From: RHKX01 sp964497825
Lineage (GTDB): Bacteria > Actinomycetota > Thermoleophilia > Solirubrobacterales > 70-9
Length of the DNA: 64,000 nucleotides
Direction: 5' to 3'
Assembly: GCA_964497825.1 (NCBI GenBank)
Contig: CAZCFA010000003.1
Location: 12,216-76,215 of the forward strand
Position 1 is the stretch's first letter; the number at the start of each line of letters is the position of its first letter. The translations under genes and the position numbers were made by a program. The notes beneath the pieces are model-generated. The model searched no databases and had not been told where the DNA came from. It worked only from the letters and a program-made list of their open reading frames with translations. Shown here in pieces: positions 1 through 8,541 of this stretch.

Positions 1-300
1 CACGTGGTCAACTTCGACGCGCCCGGGGACGGCGACGCCTACACGCACCGCGTCGGCCGCACCGGCCGGGCCGGCAGGGGCGGTCAGGGGGTGACGCTGG
101 TGCTCGGCGATCAGGCGCACGAGATGCGCGCCATCGCCGCCGCCCTCGGCCTGGCGAGCGAGTTCGATCGGCGCGAGGGCAAGCGGCACGGCCGCCGCGC
201 CGGCGCCCGCAGCGACGGCGCCCGCAACCCCGGTCACCGCGGGGAGCAGGGCGGGGGCGGCCCGGCGCGGCCGCGCCGCAGGCGCCGCAGGCGCCGCTGA
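1..300 (+). CDS. DEAD-box RNA helicase, C-terminal fragment
   Basis: This is the last 99 codons of a gene that begins outside the window. The visible part carries helicase motif V (VNFDAP) and motif VI (HRVGRTGRAGR), which couple ATP hydrolysis to RNA unwinding in superfamily 2 DEAD-box proteins. After about residue 55 the chain becomes a basic tail rich in Arg, Gly and Pro, as is common in actinobacterial helicases that bind structured or ribosomal RNA. The N-terminal DEAD motifs cannot be checked because they are not in the window. Confidence 0.9.
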   Translation, partial: HVVNFDAPGDGDAYTHRVGRTGRAGRGGQGVTLVLGDQAHEMRAIAAALGLASEFDRREGKRHGRRAGARSDGARNPGHRGEQGGGGPARPRRRRRRRR

Positions 301-422
301 GCCCGCCCGCCGCCTGATCGGATCGTCGGCTCGATCGGCGAGGCGATCCCCCTGGCGACGATCGCGCCCCGAGGACCGAACGCGCCTTGGCCGCACCCCG
401 GCCGCTGCGCTGCCCGGCCCGT
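301..422. other. intergenic, convergent gene ends
   Basis: A short GC-rich spacer lies between the convergent helicase and MFS genes. I see no gene and no convincing terminator with a T-tract. Confidence 0.4.
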
Positions 423-2303
423 TCAGCCCGGTTCGTCGACGCGCGCGTAGCTGTTGCGGCCGACCCGCTCGACCGCGCCGACCACGACCGCCTCCCGCAG
501 CGCCTGGCGGAACACGCCCGGTCCCCAGAAGCGAGCGCCGACGAGCTCGGCGAGGCGCCGGCGGTCGGTTCGGCCGTGCTCGGCCAGCGCCCGTTCGATG
601 ATCTCGATCTCGTGCTCGAGGCTGAGCGGCGGCAGCGCCATCGATGTCGCCATCCCCGGTGAGCCCGAGATCCGGCCCGGCCCGGGCCGGTACCGCCGCC
701 AGCCGGAGCGCTCGCGCAGGCGGTGCCGCTCGAGCCGCTCGGAGCGACCGCGGGCCCGCTCCGCATCGCGCTCCGCCGCGTCGCGGTCAGCGTCCCCCTC
801 GCGGTCTGCCGAATCGGCCCCGCCGCCGTCTTCCCCGGCCTCCTCGCCGCCCTCCTCGGCCTCCTCCGCGGTCAGCGGCTTGGCGATCGACTCGAGGTCC
901 TGCTGCTCGGCCTTGACGCCAAAGGCGATCTCGGCCAGGCCACCGAGGACCATCGTCACGCATCCGATGTAGAAGCCGATCGCGACCGTGCTCTCGCTCC
1001 CGGAGTCGATCAGGTGGCCGAACAGCAGCGGCCCGCTGATCCCTCCCGCGGCGGTGCCGATCGCGTAGAAGAAGGCGATCGCCAGGGCCCGGGTCTCCAT
1101 CGGGAAGATCTCGCTGACCGTCAGGTAGGCGGAGCTCGCCCCCGACGAGGCGAGGAAGAAGGTGACGCCGATCAGCACCATGAACGCCCACAGCGACAGG
1201 CCACCTGCCGCGAACAGCACGCCGGTGATCGCGATCATCAGCGCCGAGCCGAGGTAGGAGAAGGCGATCATCGGCTTGCGGCCGACGGTGTCGAACAGGC
1301 GTCCGAGGGTGACCGGGCCGAGGAAGTTGCCGACCGCGAAGATCGCGAAGTAGTAGGGGACCTTCGCCGAGCCGACGTCGAAGTACTTGCTGATCAGCGT
1401 GCCGAGGTCGAAGGTGACGGCGTTGTAGATGAACGCCTGGCCGATGAACAGCGCGAGGCCGAGCGTCGCCCGTCTCGGGTAGACCTGGAAGGCGGTTCGG
1501 GCGATCGTGCGGAACGGGATCCGCTCGCGCTGGCGGACCTCGAGCGAGTCGTCGGGTTCGTCGAGGTCCTCGCCGGTCTCCTCCTCGATCCCCCCCTCGA
1601 TCTCGTCGACGATGCGCTCGGCCTCCTCCTCGCGCCCGTGGATGAACAGCCAGCGCGGGCTCTCGGGAACGTTGCGGCGGACGAGCAGGATCAGCGTCCC
1701 GAGCAGCAGTCCGGTGCCGAAGGCGAGGCGCCAGCCGAGGTCCTTGGCGAAGATGTCGGTGTCGAGGAACAGCAGCGCGATCAGCGCGCCCGCGGCGGCC
1801 CCGACCCAGTAGCTCCCGTTGATGATCAGATCGACCCGGCCGCGCACCCGGGCGGGGATCAGCTCGTCGATCGCGGAGTTGATCGCCGCGTACTCGCCCC
1901 CGATCCCGGCGCCGGTGATGAACCGCGCCAGGAAGAAGTACCAGGGGGCGAACGAGAACGCGGTCGCCGTCGTCGCCAGCAGGTAGATCCCGAGGCTGAC
2001 CATGAACAGGCGCTTGCGGCCGAAGCGGTCGGTGAGCTGGCCGAAGAACAGCGCGCCCAGGCAGGCGCCGGCGACGTAGAAGGCGGCGGCGGTGCCGATC
2101 CCGCCCGCGGAGATCTCGATTCCGCTGCCCTTCTCGGTCAGCCGCCCGGCGACGCTGCCGACCAGCGTCACCTCGAGGCCGTCGAGGATCCAGACCGTGC
2201 CGAGGCCGATCACGACCAGCCAGTGGAACTTCGCCCACGGCAGCCGGTCGAGCCGCGCCGGGACCTTGGTCTCGATCGTTCCGGTCTGGACGGCTTCGCT
2301 CAT
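423..2303 (-). CDS. MFS sugar/metabolite:H+ symporter with C-terminal extension
   Basis: A 626-residue protein. Residues 1-470 are a typical 12-helix major facilitator (sugar porter/metabolite symporter type) with the loop DRFGRKR after helix 2 and a charged central loop. It imports an unidentified solute at the inner membrane. Residues 470-560 are a very acidic then Arg-rich linker. The last 60 residues (EHEIEIIERALAEHGR ... VERVGRNSYARV) look like a small winged-helix/HTH fold. The start chosen is the ATG at 2303, preceded by GGAGGAGG; the longer frame to 2351 adds 16 unlikely residues. The MFS family is usually 400-480 residues, so the tail is unusual. The C-terminal piece could also be read as a 76-residue protein from an internal ATG at 653. 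Confidence 0.85.
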   Translation of the reverse strand: MSEAVQTGTIETKVPARLDRLPWAKFHWLVVIGLGTVWILDGLEVTLVGSVAGRLTEKGSGIEISAGGIGTAAAFYVAGACLGALFFGQLTDRFGRKRLFMVSLGIYLLATTATAFSFAPWYFFLARFITGAGIGGEYAAINSAIDELIPARVRGRVDLIINGSYWVGAAAGALIALLFLDTDIFAKDLGWRLAFGTGLLLGTLILLVRRNVPESPRWLFIHGREEEAERIVDEIEGGIEEETGEDLDEPDDSLEVRQRERIPFRTIARTAFQVYPRRATLGLALFIGQAFIYNAVTFDLGTLISKYFDVGSAKVPYYFAIFAVGNFLGPVTLGRLFDTVGRKPMIAFSYLGSALMIAITGVLFAAGGLSLWAFMVLIGVTFFLASSGASSAYLTVSEIFPMETRALAIAFFYAIGTAAGGISGPLLFGHLIDSGSESTVAIGFYIGCVTMVLGGLAEIAFGVKAEQQDLESIAKPLTAEEAEEGGEEAGEDGGGADSADREGDADRDAAERDAERARGRSERLERHRLRERSGWRRYRPGPGRISGSPGMATSMALPPLSLEHEIEIIERALAEHGRTDRRRLAELVGARFWGPGVFRQALREAVVVGAVERVGRNSYARVDEPG

Positions 2304-2438
2304 CGGGCCTCCTCCTGCATCGCCTTGGGAAATCCGTGGTCTCCCTGCCACGCGCGAGGCCGAATAAACGCTCGCGACCGGAACTGTCAGCGACCGGACC
2401 GCGGCACCGCATCCGCCGGCCGCGGGGCGCGAGCCGTT

Positions 2439-2463
2439 GTTTGCGAGGCTCGCTCGGGGGCAT
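2439..2463 (+). promoter_or_regulatory. candidate SigF/SigB-type promoter
   Basis: GTTT at 2439-2442 is followed after 15 nt by GGGCAT at 2458-2463, close to the GTTT-N15-17-GGGTA pattern of mycobacterial SigF promoters. The predicted start of transcription falls a few bases before the ATG at 2473. A SigF-like gene lies nearby. This is pattern matching only. Confidence 0.3.
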
Positions 2464-2472
2464 CCTCTGGGG

Positions 2473-2712
2473 ATGCTCAGCTGCCGGATAACCGGCCACC
2501 GCTACCGGTTCAGGAGCGAGGGGGCGACGATGCTGTGGAGCTGCGAGCGGGGCTGCGGCGCGGGCGGCGCCAAGACCTACCCCTCGGCGGCCGACGCGCG
2601 ACGCTACGCCCGGGCGCTCGATCGCGAGGACCGCGACGAGATCGGCCGCCGGGCGCCGCTGCTGGGGATGTTTCCGCTGCGCATCTGGCGCCGCCTCAAC
2701 CAGCGCGACTAG
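2473..2712 (+). CDS. small conserved Cys-containing protein
   Basis: A 79-residue protein beginning MLSCRITGHRYRFR, with a Cys-x3-Cys (CERGC) centre, a run of charged helix (ARRYARALDREDRDE) and a basic C-terminus (FPLRIWRRLNQRD). I recognise the pattern as a small hypothetical family in this actinobacterial lineage but know no function. The Cys residues suggest a metal site or redox pair. The ATG at 2473 is preferred to an upstream in-frame codon at 2437 because the conserved-looking part starts there and a possible SigF-type promoter lies just before it. Confidence 0.6.
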   Translation: MLSCRITGHRYRFRSEGATMLWSCERGCGAGGAKTYPSAADARRYARALDREDRDEIGRRAPLLGMFPLRIWRRLNQRD

Positions 2713-2787
2713 CGGGTCGGCGCCTCCGATACCCAAACGATCGCGGGATCACGGGCGCGGGCTCAGGCCCGCACGCCGGCGCTCCGC

Positions 2788-3633
2788 TCAGGCGGCCTGC
2801 TGGCCGGCGTGCCCGCCCCGCGAGCGCCAGCCGTTCGCCGCGGCCGGCTCGCCGCCCCGCACCGCGACCAGCAGCTTGCGCAGCGCCGAGCGCAGCAGCC
2901 GCGAGACCTGCATCTGCGAGACGCCGATCTCGTCGCCGATCTCGCGCTGGGTCAGACCCTCGTGGAAGCGGTAGTGGAGCGCCAGCCGCTCCTTCGGCCG
3001 CAGGTCGGCGCGCTCGCTCGCCAGCTCCGCCTCGGCGCGCTCGAAGCCGGCCTCGGTCGTCCCGATCGTCTCGACCATCGGCATCGAGTCCTCCTCGTCC
3101 TGCAGCCGCGGGCGGTCGAGCGATGTCGTGCGGCGCGCCTGGTCGGCCTGCATCGCCTCGATCACCTCGCCCTCGTCGAGCTCGCAGCGCGCCCCCACCT
3201 CGGCGATCGTCGGCGATCGCTGCAGCTCGCTGCGGGCGCGCGCCTCGGCCTCGGCGATCTTCATCGAGCGCTCCTGCAGGCTGCGGGGCAGGCGCACGCT
3301 CCAGGAGCGGTCGCGGAAGTGGTGGCGAAGCTCGCCGAGGATCGTCGGGCTCGCGTAGGCGACGAAGCTCGCGCCGCGCCCGGGCTCGTAGCGGTCGATC
3401 GCCTTGATCAGGCCGAGGTTGGCGATCTGGATCAGGTCCTCGACCGACTCGCTGCCGCTCCGGTAGCGCAGCGCCAGCGAGCGCGCGAGCGGCATGAAAT
3501 GCTCGATCAGCCGCTCGCGGACGGCTTCGTCGCGGGTCGCGTGGTAGCGCCGCAGCAGCAGCTTCTCCTCCAGCGACCGGCGCCGCTCGGACTCGGGGTC
3601 GACGTGGCTTGTCGGGTTCACAGGCATGAGCAT
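2788..3633 (-). CDS. SigF/SigB-family RNA polymerase sigma factor
   Basis: A 281-residue group 3 sigma factor. Region 2 reads HFMPLARSLALRYRSGSESVEDLIQIANLGLIKAIDRYEP; region 3 includes RSWSVRLPRSLQE; region 4 ends with the helix-turn-helix LTQREIGDEIGVSQMQVSRLL. The RxWSVRxPR signature is typical of the SigB/SigF/SigG stress and sporulation-type branch. The start at 3633 has GGAAGGA upstream; a second in-frame ATG is at 3627. An RsbW-like ATPase is encoded 188 nt upstream on the same strand, the usual arrangement for a partner-switching anti-sigma factor and its sigma factor. A general stress role is inferred. Confidence 0.92.
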   Translation of the reverse strand: MLMPVNPTSHVDPESERRRSLEEKLLLRRYHATRDEAVRERLIEHFMPLARSLALRYRSGSESVEDLIQIANLGLIKAIDRYEPGRGASFVAYASPTILGELRHHFRDRSWSVRLPRSLQERSMKIAEAEARARSELQRSPTIAEVGARCELDEGEVIEAMQADQARRTTSLDRPRLQDEEDSMPMVETIGTTEAGFERAEAELASERADLRPKERLALHYRFHEGLTQREIGDEIGVSQMQVSRLLRSALRKLLVAVRGGEPAAANGWRSRGGHAGQQAA

Positions 3634-3821
3634 CGGGTTCGTTCCTTCCGTTGCTTGGCGGCTGCGATTCGCGGCGAAGGAGGCCCCTCCCTTTGGCCTA
3701 TGCAACGCCCGCGACCTTGCTGCGTCTATGTGATGGACCGGGCCGGCCGGAAGCCCGCGCGGCCACCCTCGACGATAGCGCACTCGACGCCGTTGCCGGA
3801 ATCGCAAAACTGGAAATACCG

Positions 3822-4640
3822 TCAGAGCAGGGAGAACGTGACCCGCACGCGGCGCTCCGGTCGCATCTCGATCGCGATCGACCGCGCGGCGGCGAGGCAC
3901 GAGCGCAGGCGCTCGCGCAGCGCCTCGACGGCGCCGGCGACGATCGGTCCGATCAGCACCTCGAGCGAACCGGCCTCCCGCGGGCAGTCGATCGCCACGG
4001 CCGGCGCCCGGCCGGCGGCCGCCTCGGGCGCGAGCGCGGCGGCGATGCCGCGGCCGGCTTCGATCGCCGCCCGGACGGCGTCGACCGATCCGCCGCCGGC
4101 GGCGGCGTGGACGGCGAGCGCCCGGGGGATCACCGGCGCGAGGAAGGCCGCGCCGCCGAAGCTGAGCCGGCTGCCCCGCGTCGCCGCCGGCCGATCCGCC
4201 GTCGCCGCCGCGTCGCCGCCGATCCGGATCGTCGCGTCGATCGCGGTGCCGGCCTGTCGCTGCGAGTCGATCCGCAGCGCCTCGGAGAGCTCGGAGATGA
4301 TCGAGAGGCCGAGCCCCGGCGGCTCGCTCGCGGTCGGCTCGAGCGGGCAGCCGGCGCCGAAGTCGCGAATCGTGACGACGAGCTCGTCCTCGGCGCCGCC
4401 CGGCTCGGCGCGGCGCAGCGCCAGGTCGAGCTCGACGTCGCCGGCCGGCATCTCCGCGTAGGCGTGCTCGACCGCGTTGCGGGTGCCCTCGACGACGATC
4501 GTCGCCAGCCGCCGCGCCGGCTCGTCGTCGAGCTCGAGCGCCTCGGCGGCACCGCTGGCGAGCTTCGCCGCCAGCTCGACGGCGCCGCCGTCGGCGCGGG
4601 TGCGGATGCTGACGCTGGGAAGCGGTTGTCGGCGGTCGCG
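3822..4640 (-). CDS. RsbW-like HATPase (putative anti-sigma factor), start unresolved
   Basis: The reading frame encodes a GHKL/HATPase_c domain: N-box EGTRNAVEHAY, G1 box DFGAGC and G2 box GLGLSII, as in serine kinases/anti-sigma factors such as RsbW and SpoIIAB. A further C-terminal domain of about 120 residues follows, with no motif I recognise. It lies upstream of the SigF-like gene, so it probably binds that sigma factor. The coordinate 4640 marks only where recognisable similarity begins. No ATG, GTG or TTG occurs in frame between there and an ATG at 4832, which lies inside the divergent msrB gene; the next in-frame ATG (4451) is past the N-box. A non-canonical start, a start at 4832, or a sequence error is possible. 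Confidence 0.65.
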   Translation of the reverse strand, partial: RDRRQPLPSVSIRTRADGGAVELAAKLASGAAEALELDDEPARRLATIVVEGTRNAVEHAYAEMPAGDVELDLALRRAEPGGAEDELVVTIRDFGAGCPLEPTASEPPGLGLSIISELSEALRIDSQRQAGTAIDATIRIGGDAAATADRPAATRGSRLSFGGAAFLAPVIPRALAVHAAAGGGSVDAVRAAIEAGRGIAAALAPEAAAGRAPAVAIDCPREAGSLEVLIGPIVAGAVEALRERLRSCLAAARSIAIEMRPERRVRVTFSLL

Positions 4641-4749
4641 GTCGATCTCGGGGTCCCTGGCGGGTGCGCTACCCGGGCTTGCCCGACCTGGCCGCGGGCT
4701 AATCGGGCGCCCGCGGACCGGACCCGGTACAACATCGGCAGGAGGCGAT

Positions 4750-5148
4750 ATGACCGAGACCAGGATCGAGAAGTCCGAGCGCGAGTGGCGCGAGCAGCTC
4801 ACCCCCGTGCAGTACGAGGTGCTGCGCAACAAGGGGACCGAGCGCCCGTTCAGCGGCGCCTACGTCGACACCAAGGACGCCGGCACCTATCGCTGCGCGG
4901 CCTGCGACGCGCCGCTGTTCTCCTCGCAGGCGAAGTTCGAATCGGGGACCGGCTGGCCGAGCTTCACCGATCCCGCCGTCGCCGCCAACGTCGAGCTGCA
5001 CGAGGACCGCAGCCACTTCATGGTCCGCACCGAGGTCACCTGTGCCCGCTGCGGCGGCCACCTCGGCCACGTCTTCGACGACGGCCCCGAGCCCGGCGGC
5101 AAGCGCTACTGCATCAACTCCTGCTCGCTCGAGCTCGACCGCGACTAG
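4750..5148 (+). CDS. msrB: peptide-methionine (R)-S-oxide reductase
   Basis: A 132-residue SelR/MsrB protein. Two Cys pairs (CAAC near residue 46 and CARC near residue 98) form the structural zinc site, and RYCINS near residue 121 contains the catalytic Cys that reduces methionine-R-sulfoxide in oxidised proteins. The GTGWPSF signature is present. An AGGAGG ribosome site lies 4 nt before the ATG. It is transcribed divergently from the RsbW-like gene. Full length for a single-domain cytoplasmic MsrB. Confidence 0.97.
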   Translation: MTETRIEKSEREWREQLTPVQYEVLRNKGTERPFSGAYVDTKDAGTYRCAACDAPLFSSQAKFESGTGWPSFTDPAVAANVELHEDRSHFMVRTEVTCARCGGHLGHVFDDGPEPGGKRYCINSCSLELDRD

Positions 5149-5255
5149 CGGCGGCGTCCCTCCCACGGGGGAGAGCCGGCTCGGGCGACCGCCGGTACGG
5201 ACGCCGAGCGCCGCCCGGACCAGCTCGACACCGCCCGATGTAGGGTGGCGCGAGC

Positions 5256-6794
5256 GTGGAGGCGCTGACCAGACGCGAGCTGCTGCGCCGCGGCTCGGCG
5301 CTCGCCGCCGCCGGCGCCGTCGCGCCCTCGCTGCTGCTCGGCTGCGGCGATCAGCGGAGCCGCCCCGGCGGCACCGAGCTGCGGCCGGGCGCACGCCCGC
5401 GCTCCCCCGGCGGCCCCCGGGTGGCAATCGTCGGTGCCGGCCTCGCCGGGCTCGCCTGCGCCGAACGGCTCGTCGCCGCCGGAATCGAGCCGGTCGTCTA
5501 CGAGGCGAACCCGGAGCGGATCGGCGGCCGCTGCTGGAGCTCGCGCGGCTGGGCCGACGGCCAGGTCGCCGAGCACGGCGGCGAGTTCGTCGACAGCCGC
5601 CACCGCCGGATCATGGCGCTCGCCGATCGCCTCGGCCTCACCCTCGACGACCTCTACGCGAAGCCGATCCGGGGCTCCGCCCGCGCCTGGCTGAACGGCC
5701 GCCAGCGCCGCTTCGCGACGCTGCGACCCGGCCGCGACGAGCTGGACGCGGCGCTGCGACGCGACGCCGCTCGGATCGGCCAGTACGGCTACGGCCACCT
5801 GAGCCCGAAGAACCCGGCCGCACGGGCGATGGACGAGATGACCGCCGCCGAGTGGCTCGACGAGAACATCGACGGCGGCGCCGGCTCGCCGGTCGGCGGC
5901 TTCGTCGACGCCCAGATGGCGAGCGAGTTCGGCCTCGGCGCGCGCGAGCTCAGCGCGATCAACCTGCTCTACCAGTACGTCGAGCCGTCGCCCGGCGCCG
6001 ACGAGCGCTTTCACGTCCACGGCGGCAACGACCAGCTCGTCTCGGGCCTCGCCGAGCTGCTTCCCGACGGCACGATCGAGATGGACGCGCCGCTCGAGGC
6101 GATCGCCGCCGCGGGCGCCGGCCGCGGCTACGCGCTGCGGATCGGCGGCGCCGACGCCGGCAGCTTCGATCGCGTCGTGCTGGCGCTGCCGTTCACCCGC
6201 CTGCGCCAGGTCGACCTCGACGGCGCCGGGCTCGGCGCCCGCAAGCGCGCCTGCATCGAGCAGCTCGGCATGGGCACCAACGCGAAGCTGATCTTCCAGA
6301 CCGAGCGCCGGCCGATCGCCTACCGCGGCTGGAACTCCTACATGGTCTCCGACCGGCCCTCGTATCTGAGCTGGGAGAGCTCGCTGGCGCAGCCCGGCAG
6401 CGCCGGCCTGATCACGTGCTTTCTCGGCGGCCGCAGCGGCGGGGCCGGCCTCGCCGCCGAGCAGCCGCACGCGCCCGCCTCGGCGGCGCTCGCCGCGCGG
6501 ACGCTGGCCGACTTCGAGCGCGCCGGCCTCGAGCCGATCGCCTCCGAGCAGCTCGGCGAGGCCTGGTGCGACCACTGGAGCCGCGACCCCTACACGCTCG
6601 GCTCCTACGCCGCCTACCTGCCCGGCCAGTACACCCGCTTCGGGGGCGTCGCCGCCGAGCCCGAGGGCGGCATCCACTTCGCCGGCGAGCAAACCGAGAC
6701 CACGTTCCAGGGCTACCTCGAGGGCGCGGTCCGCTCCGGTGAGCGGGCGGCGGCCGAGGTCGCCGCGGCGGTCGGCACCGGGGCGGCGGGCTGA
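5256..6794 (+). CDS. Tat-exported flavin monoamine oxidase family protein
   Basis: A 512-residue FAD-dependent amine oxidase. The N-terminus (TRRELLRRG ... PSLLLGC) is a twin-arginine signal ending in a lipobox-like LLGC, so the enzyme is probably an extracytoplasmic lipoprotein. The Rossmann dinucleotide motif VAIVGAGLAGLACAERL follows at about residue 54, then GGRCWS and a C-terminal FAD motif GGIHFAGEQTE. The substrate is probably an amine or amino acid. The GTG at 5256 has no Shine-Dalgarno sequence but TAGGGT lies at 5241-5246, suggesting a leaderless mRNA. The neighbours do not indicate a pathway. Confidence 0.88.
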   Translation: MEALTRRELLRRGSALAAAGAVAPSLLLGCGDQRSRPGGTELRPGARPRSPGGPRVAIVGAGLAGLACAERLVAAGIEPVVYEANPERIGGRCWSSRGWADGQVAEHGGEFVDSRHRRIMALADRLGLTLDDLYAKPIRGSARAWLNGRQRRFATLRPGRDELDAALRRDAARIGQYGYGHLSPKNPAARAMDEMTAAEWLDENIDGGAGSPVGGFVDAQMASEFGLGARELSAINLLYQYVEPSPGADERFHVHGGNDQLVSGLAELLPDGTIEMDAPLEAIAAAGAGRGYALRIGGADAGSFDRVVLALPFTRLRQVDLDGAGLGARKRACIEQLGMGTNAKLIFQTERRPIAYRGWNSYMVSDRPSYLSWESSLAQPGSAGLITCFLGGRSGGAGLAAEQPHAPASAALAARTLADFERAGLEPIASEQLGEAWCDHWSRDPYTLGSYAAYLPGQYTRFGGVAAEPEGGIHFAGEQTETTFQGYLEGAVRSGERAAAEVAAAVGTGAAG

Positions 6795-6826
6795 GCCGCC
6801 GGGACGGGGCTCAGCCCGATCCGGGC

Positions 6827-7957
6827 TCAGTCGAAGACGATCGCCTGCCGCACGGCCTCGCCGCCGGCGAGCCGGTCGAAGCCCTCGTTGACCTCATCGA
6901 GCGTGAGCCGGTGGGTGAGCAGGCGCTCGACCGGCAGCCGGCCCGCGCGGTGCAGCTCGATGAAGCGGGGCAGGTCGCGGGCGGGGACGCTCGAGCCGAG
7001 GTAGGAGCCGCGCAGCGTCCGCTCCTCGGCGACGAGGCTGACGGCGGCGATCTCGAGCTTCTGGCTCGGGTCGGGAAGCCCGACGGTCGTCGTGGTGCCG
7101 CCGCGGCGGGTGGCGGCGTAGGCGTCGGCGAGGACGCGGGCGCTGCCGACGGTTTCGATCGCGTGCTCGGCGCCGCCGCCGGTGATCTCGGCGATCTCGG
7201 CGACCGCGTCGGGGCCGGCGGCGACGGCGTGCGTCGCCCCGAGCTCGCGGGCGAGCTCGAGCTTGGCCGGGACGACGTCGACGGCGACGAGCGGATCCGC
7301 CTCGCGCTGAGCGGCGCCGAGCAGCGCCGAGAGGCCGACGCCGCCGAGGCCGAAGATCGCGGCGCTCTGGCCGGGCTCGATCCGGGCGGCGTTGACCACG
7401 GCGCCGACCCCGGTCAGGACCGCGCAGCCGAACAGCGCCGCGAGCTCGAACGGCAGCTCGGGATCGACCCGCACCGCCGAGGCGGCGGCGACGACGATGT
7501 GATCGCTGAAGGCGGAGACGCCGAGGTGGTGGTTGAGCGGGTCGAGCTCGGGGTGGTGCAGCCGGCGCTCGCCGCTGAGCAGCGTGCCGGCGGCGTTGGC
7601 GGCGGCGCCGGGCTCGCACAGCGCCGCCCGTCCCGCGCGGCAGGGCCCGCAGTCGCCGCAGGCGGGGACGAAGGCGAGGACGACGTGGTCGCCGGGGGCG
7701 AAGCCGGCCCCGGCGCCGGGGCCGACGGCGATGACCTCGCCGGCCGCCTCGTGGCCGAGCGCCATCGGCATCAGCCGCGGTCGTGAGCCGTCGATCACCG
7801 AGAGGTCGGAGTGGCAGAGCCCGGCGGCGCCGACCCGGACCAGCAGCTCGCCCGGGCCAGGGTCGTCGAGCTCGACGGTCTCGATCGCGAGCGGGCGCGA
7901 GGCGGCGTAGGGGCGCTCGGCGCCCATCTCGCGCAGGACCGCGGCGCGGGCCTTCAC
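6827..7957 (-). CDS. zinc-dependent alcohol dehydrogenase
   Basis: A 376-residue MDR-family dehydrogenase. The catalytic zinc ligands are seen as Cys in AGLCHSD and the GHEAAGEV motif; the structural zinc site is CGDCGPCRAGRAALC. The nucleotide site reads GLGGVGLSALLGA. It should oxidise an alcohol or formaldehyde-type adduct with NAD(P). The GTG at 7957 overlaps the stop codon of the upstream thioesterase (GTGA), so the two are translationally coupled. Confidence 0.92.
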   Translation of the reverse strand: MKARAAVLREMGAERPYAASRPLAIETVELDDPGPGELLVRVGAAGLCHSDLSVIDGSRPRLMPMALGHEAAGEVIAVGPGAGAGFAPGDHVVLAFVPACGDCGPCRAGRAALCEPGAAANAAGTLLSGERRLHHPELDPLNHHLGVSAFSDHIVVAAASAVRVDPELPFELAALFGCAVLTGVGAVVNAARIEPGQSAAIFGLGGVGLSALLGAAQREADPLVAVDVVPAKLELARELGATHAVAAGPDAVAEIAEITGGGAEHAIETVGSARVLADAYAATRRGGTTTTVGLPDPSQKLEIAAVSLVAEERTLRGSYLGSSVPARDLPRFIELHRAGRLPVERLLTHRLTLDEVNEGFDRLAGGEAVRQAIVFD

Positions 7958-8439
7958 GACCGGCCGCCCGCCACCGCTGCCGCCGGCGTGAGCAGCCGCT
8001 CGAGGCAGGCCCGCAGCGGCGCCGGGATCGGCACCGGCCGGCGCGAGCCCGCGTCGACGAAGACGTGCACGAACCAGCCGCTCGCCGCGGGCTCGCCGGC
8101 GCCGACCGCGAACAGCCCGATCTCGTAGCGGACGCTGCTGCTGCCGAGCTCGCCGACCCGCAGCCCGGCCTCGACGTCCTCGGGGAAGCTGAACCCGGCC
8201 CGGTAGCTGCAGTGCGACTCGACGCAGAGGCCGATCACGGCGCCCGCCTCGCGCCGGTGGATGTCGAGCCCGCCCTCGGCGATCAGCCAGCGGTTGATCA
8301 CGGTGTCGAAGAACGCGTAGTACTCGACGTTGTTGACGTGCCCGTAGACGTCGTTGTCGGCCCAGCGGGTGGGGATCGTCAGGAAGTGCGGGTAGGACCC
8401 GCGCCCCTGCTCGGTGCTCGCTGCGGCCGGCTCGCTCAT
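7954..8439 (-). CDS. acyl-CoA thioesterase, hotdog fold (4HBT family)
   Basis: A 161-residue YbgC/FadM-like thioesterase. The active-site motif RWADNDVYGHVNNVEY carries the catalytic Asp and the GHVNN turn of 4-hydroxybenzoyl-CoA thioesterase relatives. It hydrolyses an acyl-CoA in the cytoplasm; the substrate is unknown. It is the first gene of a two-gene operon with the alcohol dehydrogenase. Confidence 0.9.
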   Translation of the reverse strand: MSEPAAASTEQGRGSYPHFLTIPTRWADNDVYGHVNNVEYYAFFDTVINRWLIAEGGLDIHRREAGAVIGLCVESHCSYRAGFSFPEDVEAGLRVGELGSSSVRYEIGLFAVGAGEPAASGWFVHVFVDAGSRRPVPIPAPLRACLERLLTPAAAVAGGRS

Positions 8440-8511
8440 CGCCGGGATTTCTACTAGCTCGCGGTGGCGCCCGTGGCTCGCGCGCCTCTGGCGCCCGCCG
8501 GCAGCGCCGCA

Positions 8512-8534
8512 GCGCCTTTGCGCCTTTGCGCCTT
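8512..8534. repeat. short tandem repeat, GCGCCTTT x 3
   Basis: Two perfect 8-bp units GCGCCTTT (8512-8527) and a third truncated unit lie just downstream of the OsmC gene. CGCC-TTCG-GGCG at the end could form a small hairpin and might act in termination of that gene. Confidence 0.6.
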
Positions 8535-8541
8535 CGGGCGT

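Noticed and set aside
723..3407. An 894-codon rightward open frame
   Set aside because: It runs antisense to the MFS gene and SigF-like gene, both with clear domains and ribosome sites. Its product is a low-complexity Arg/Asp/Gly sequence, the usual shadow of high-GC coding.
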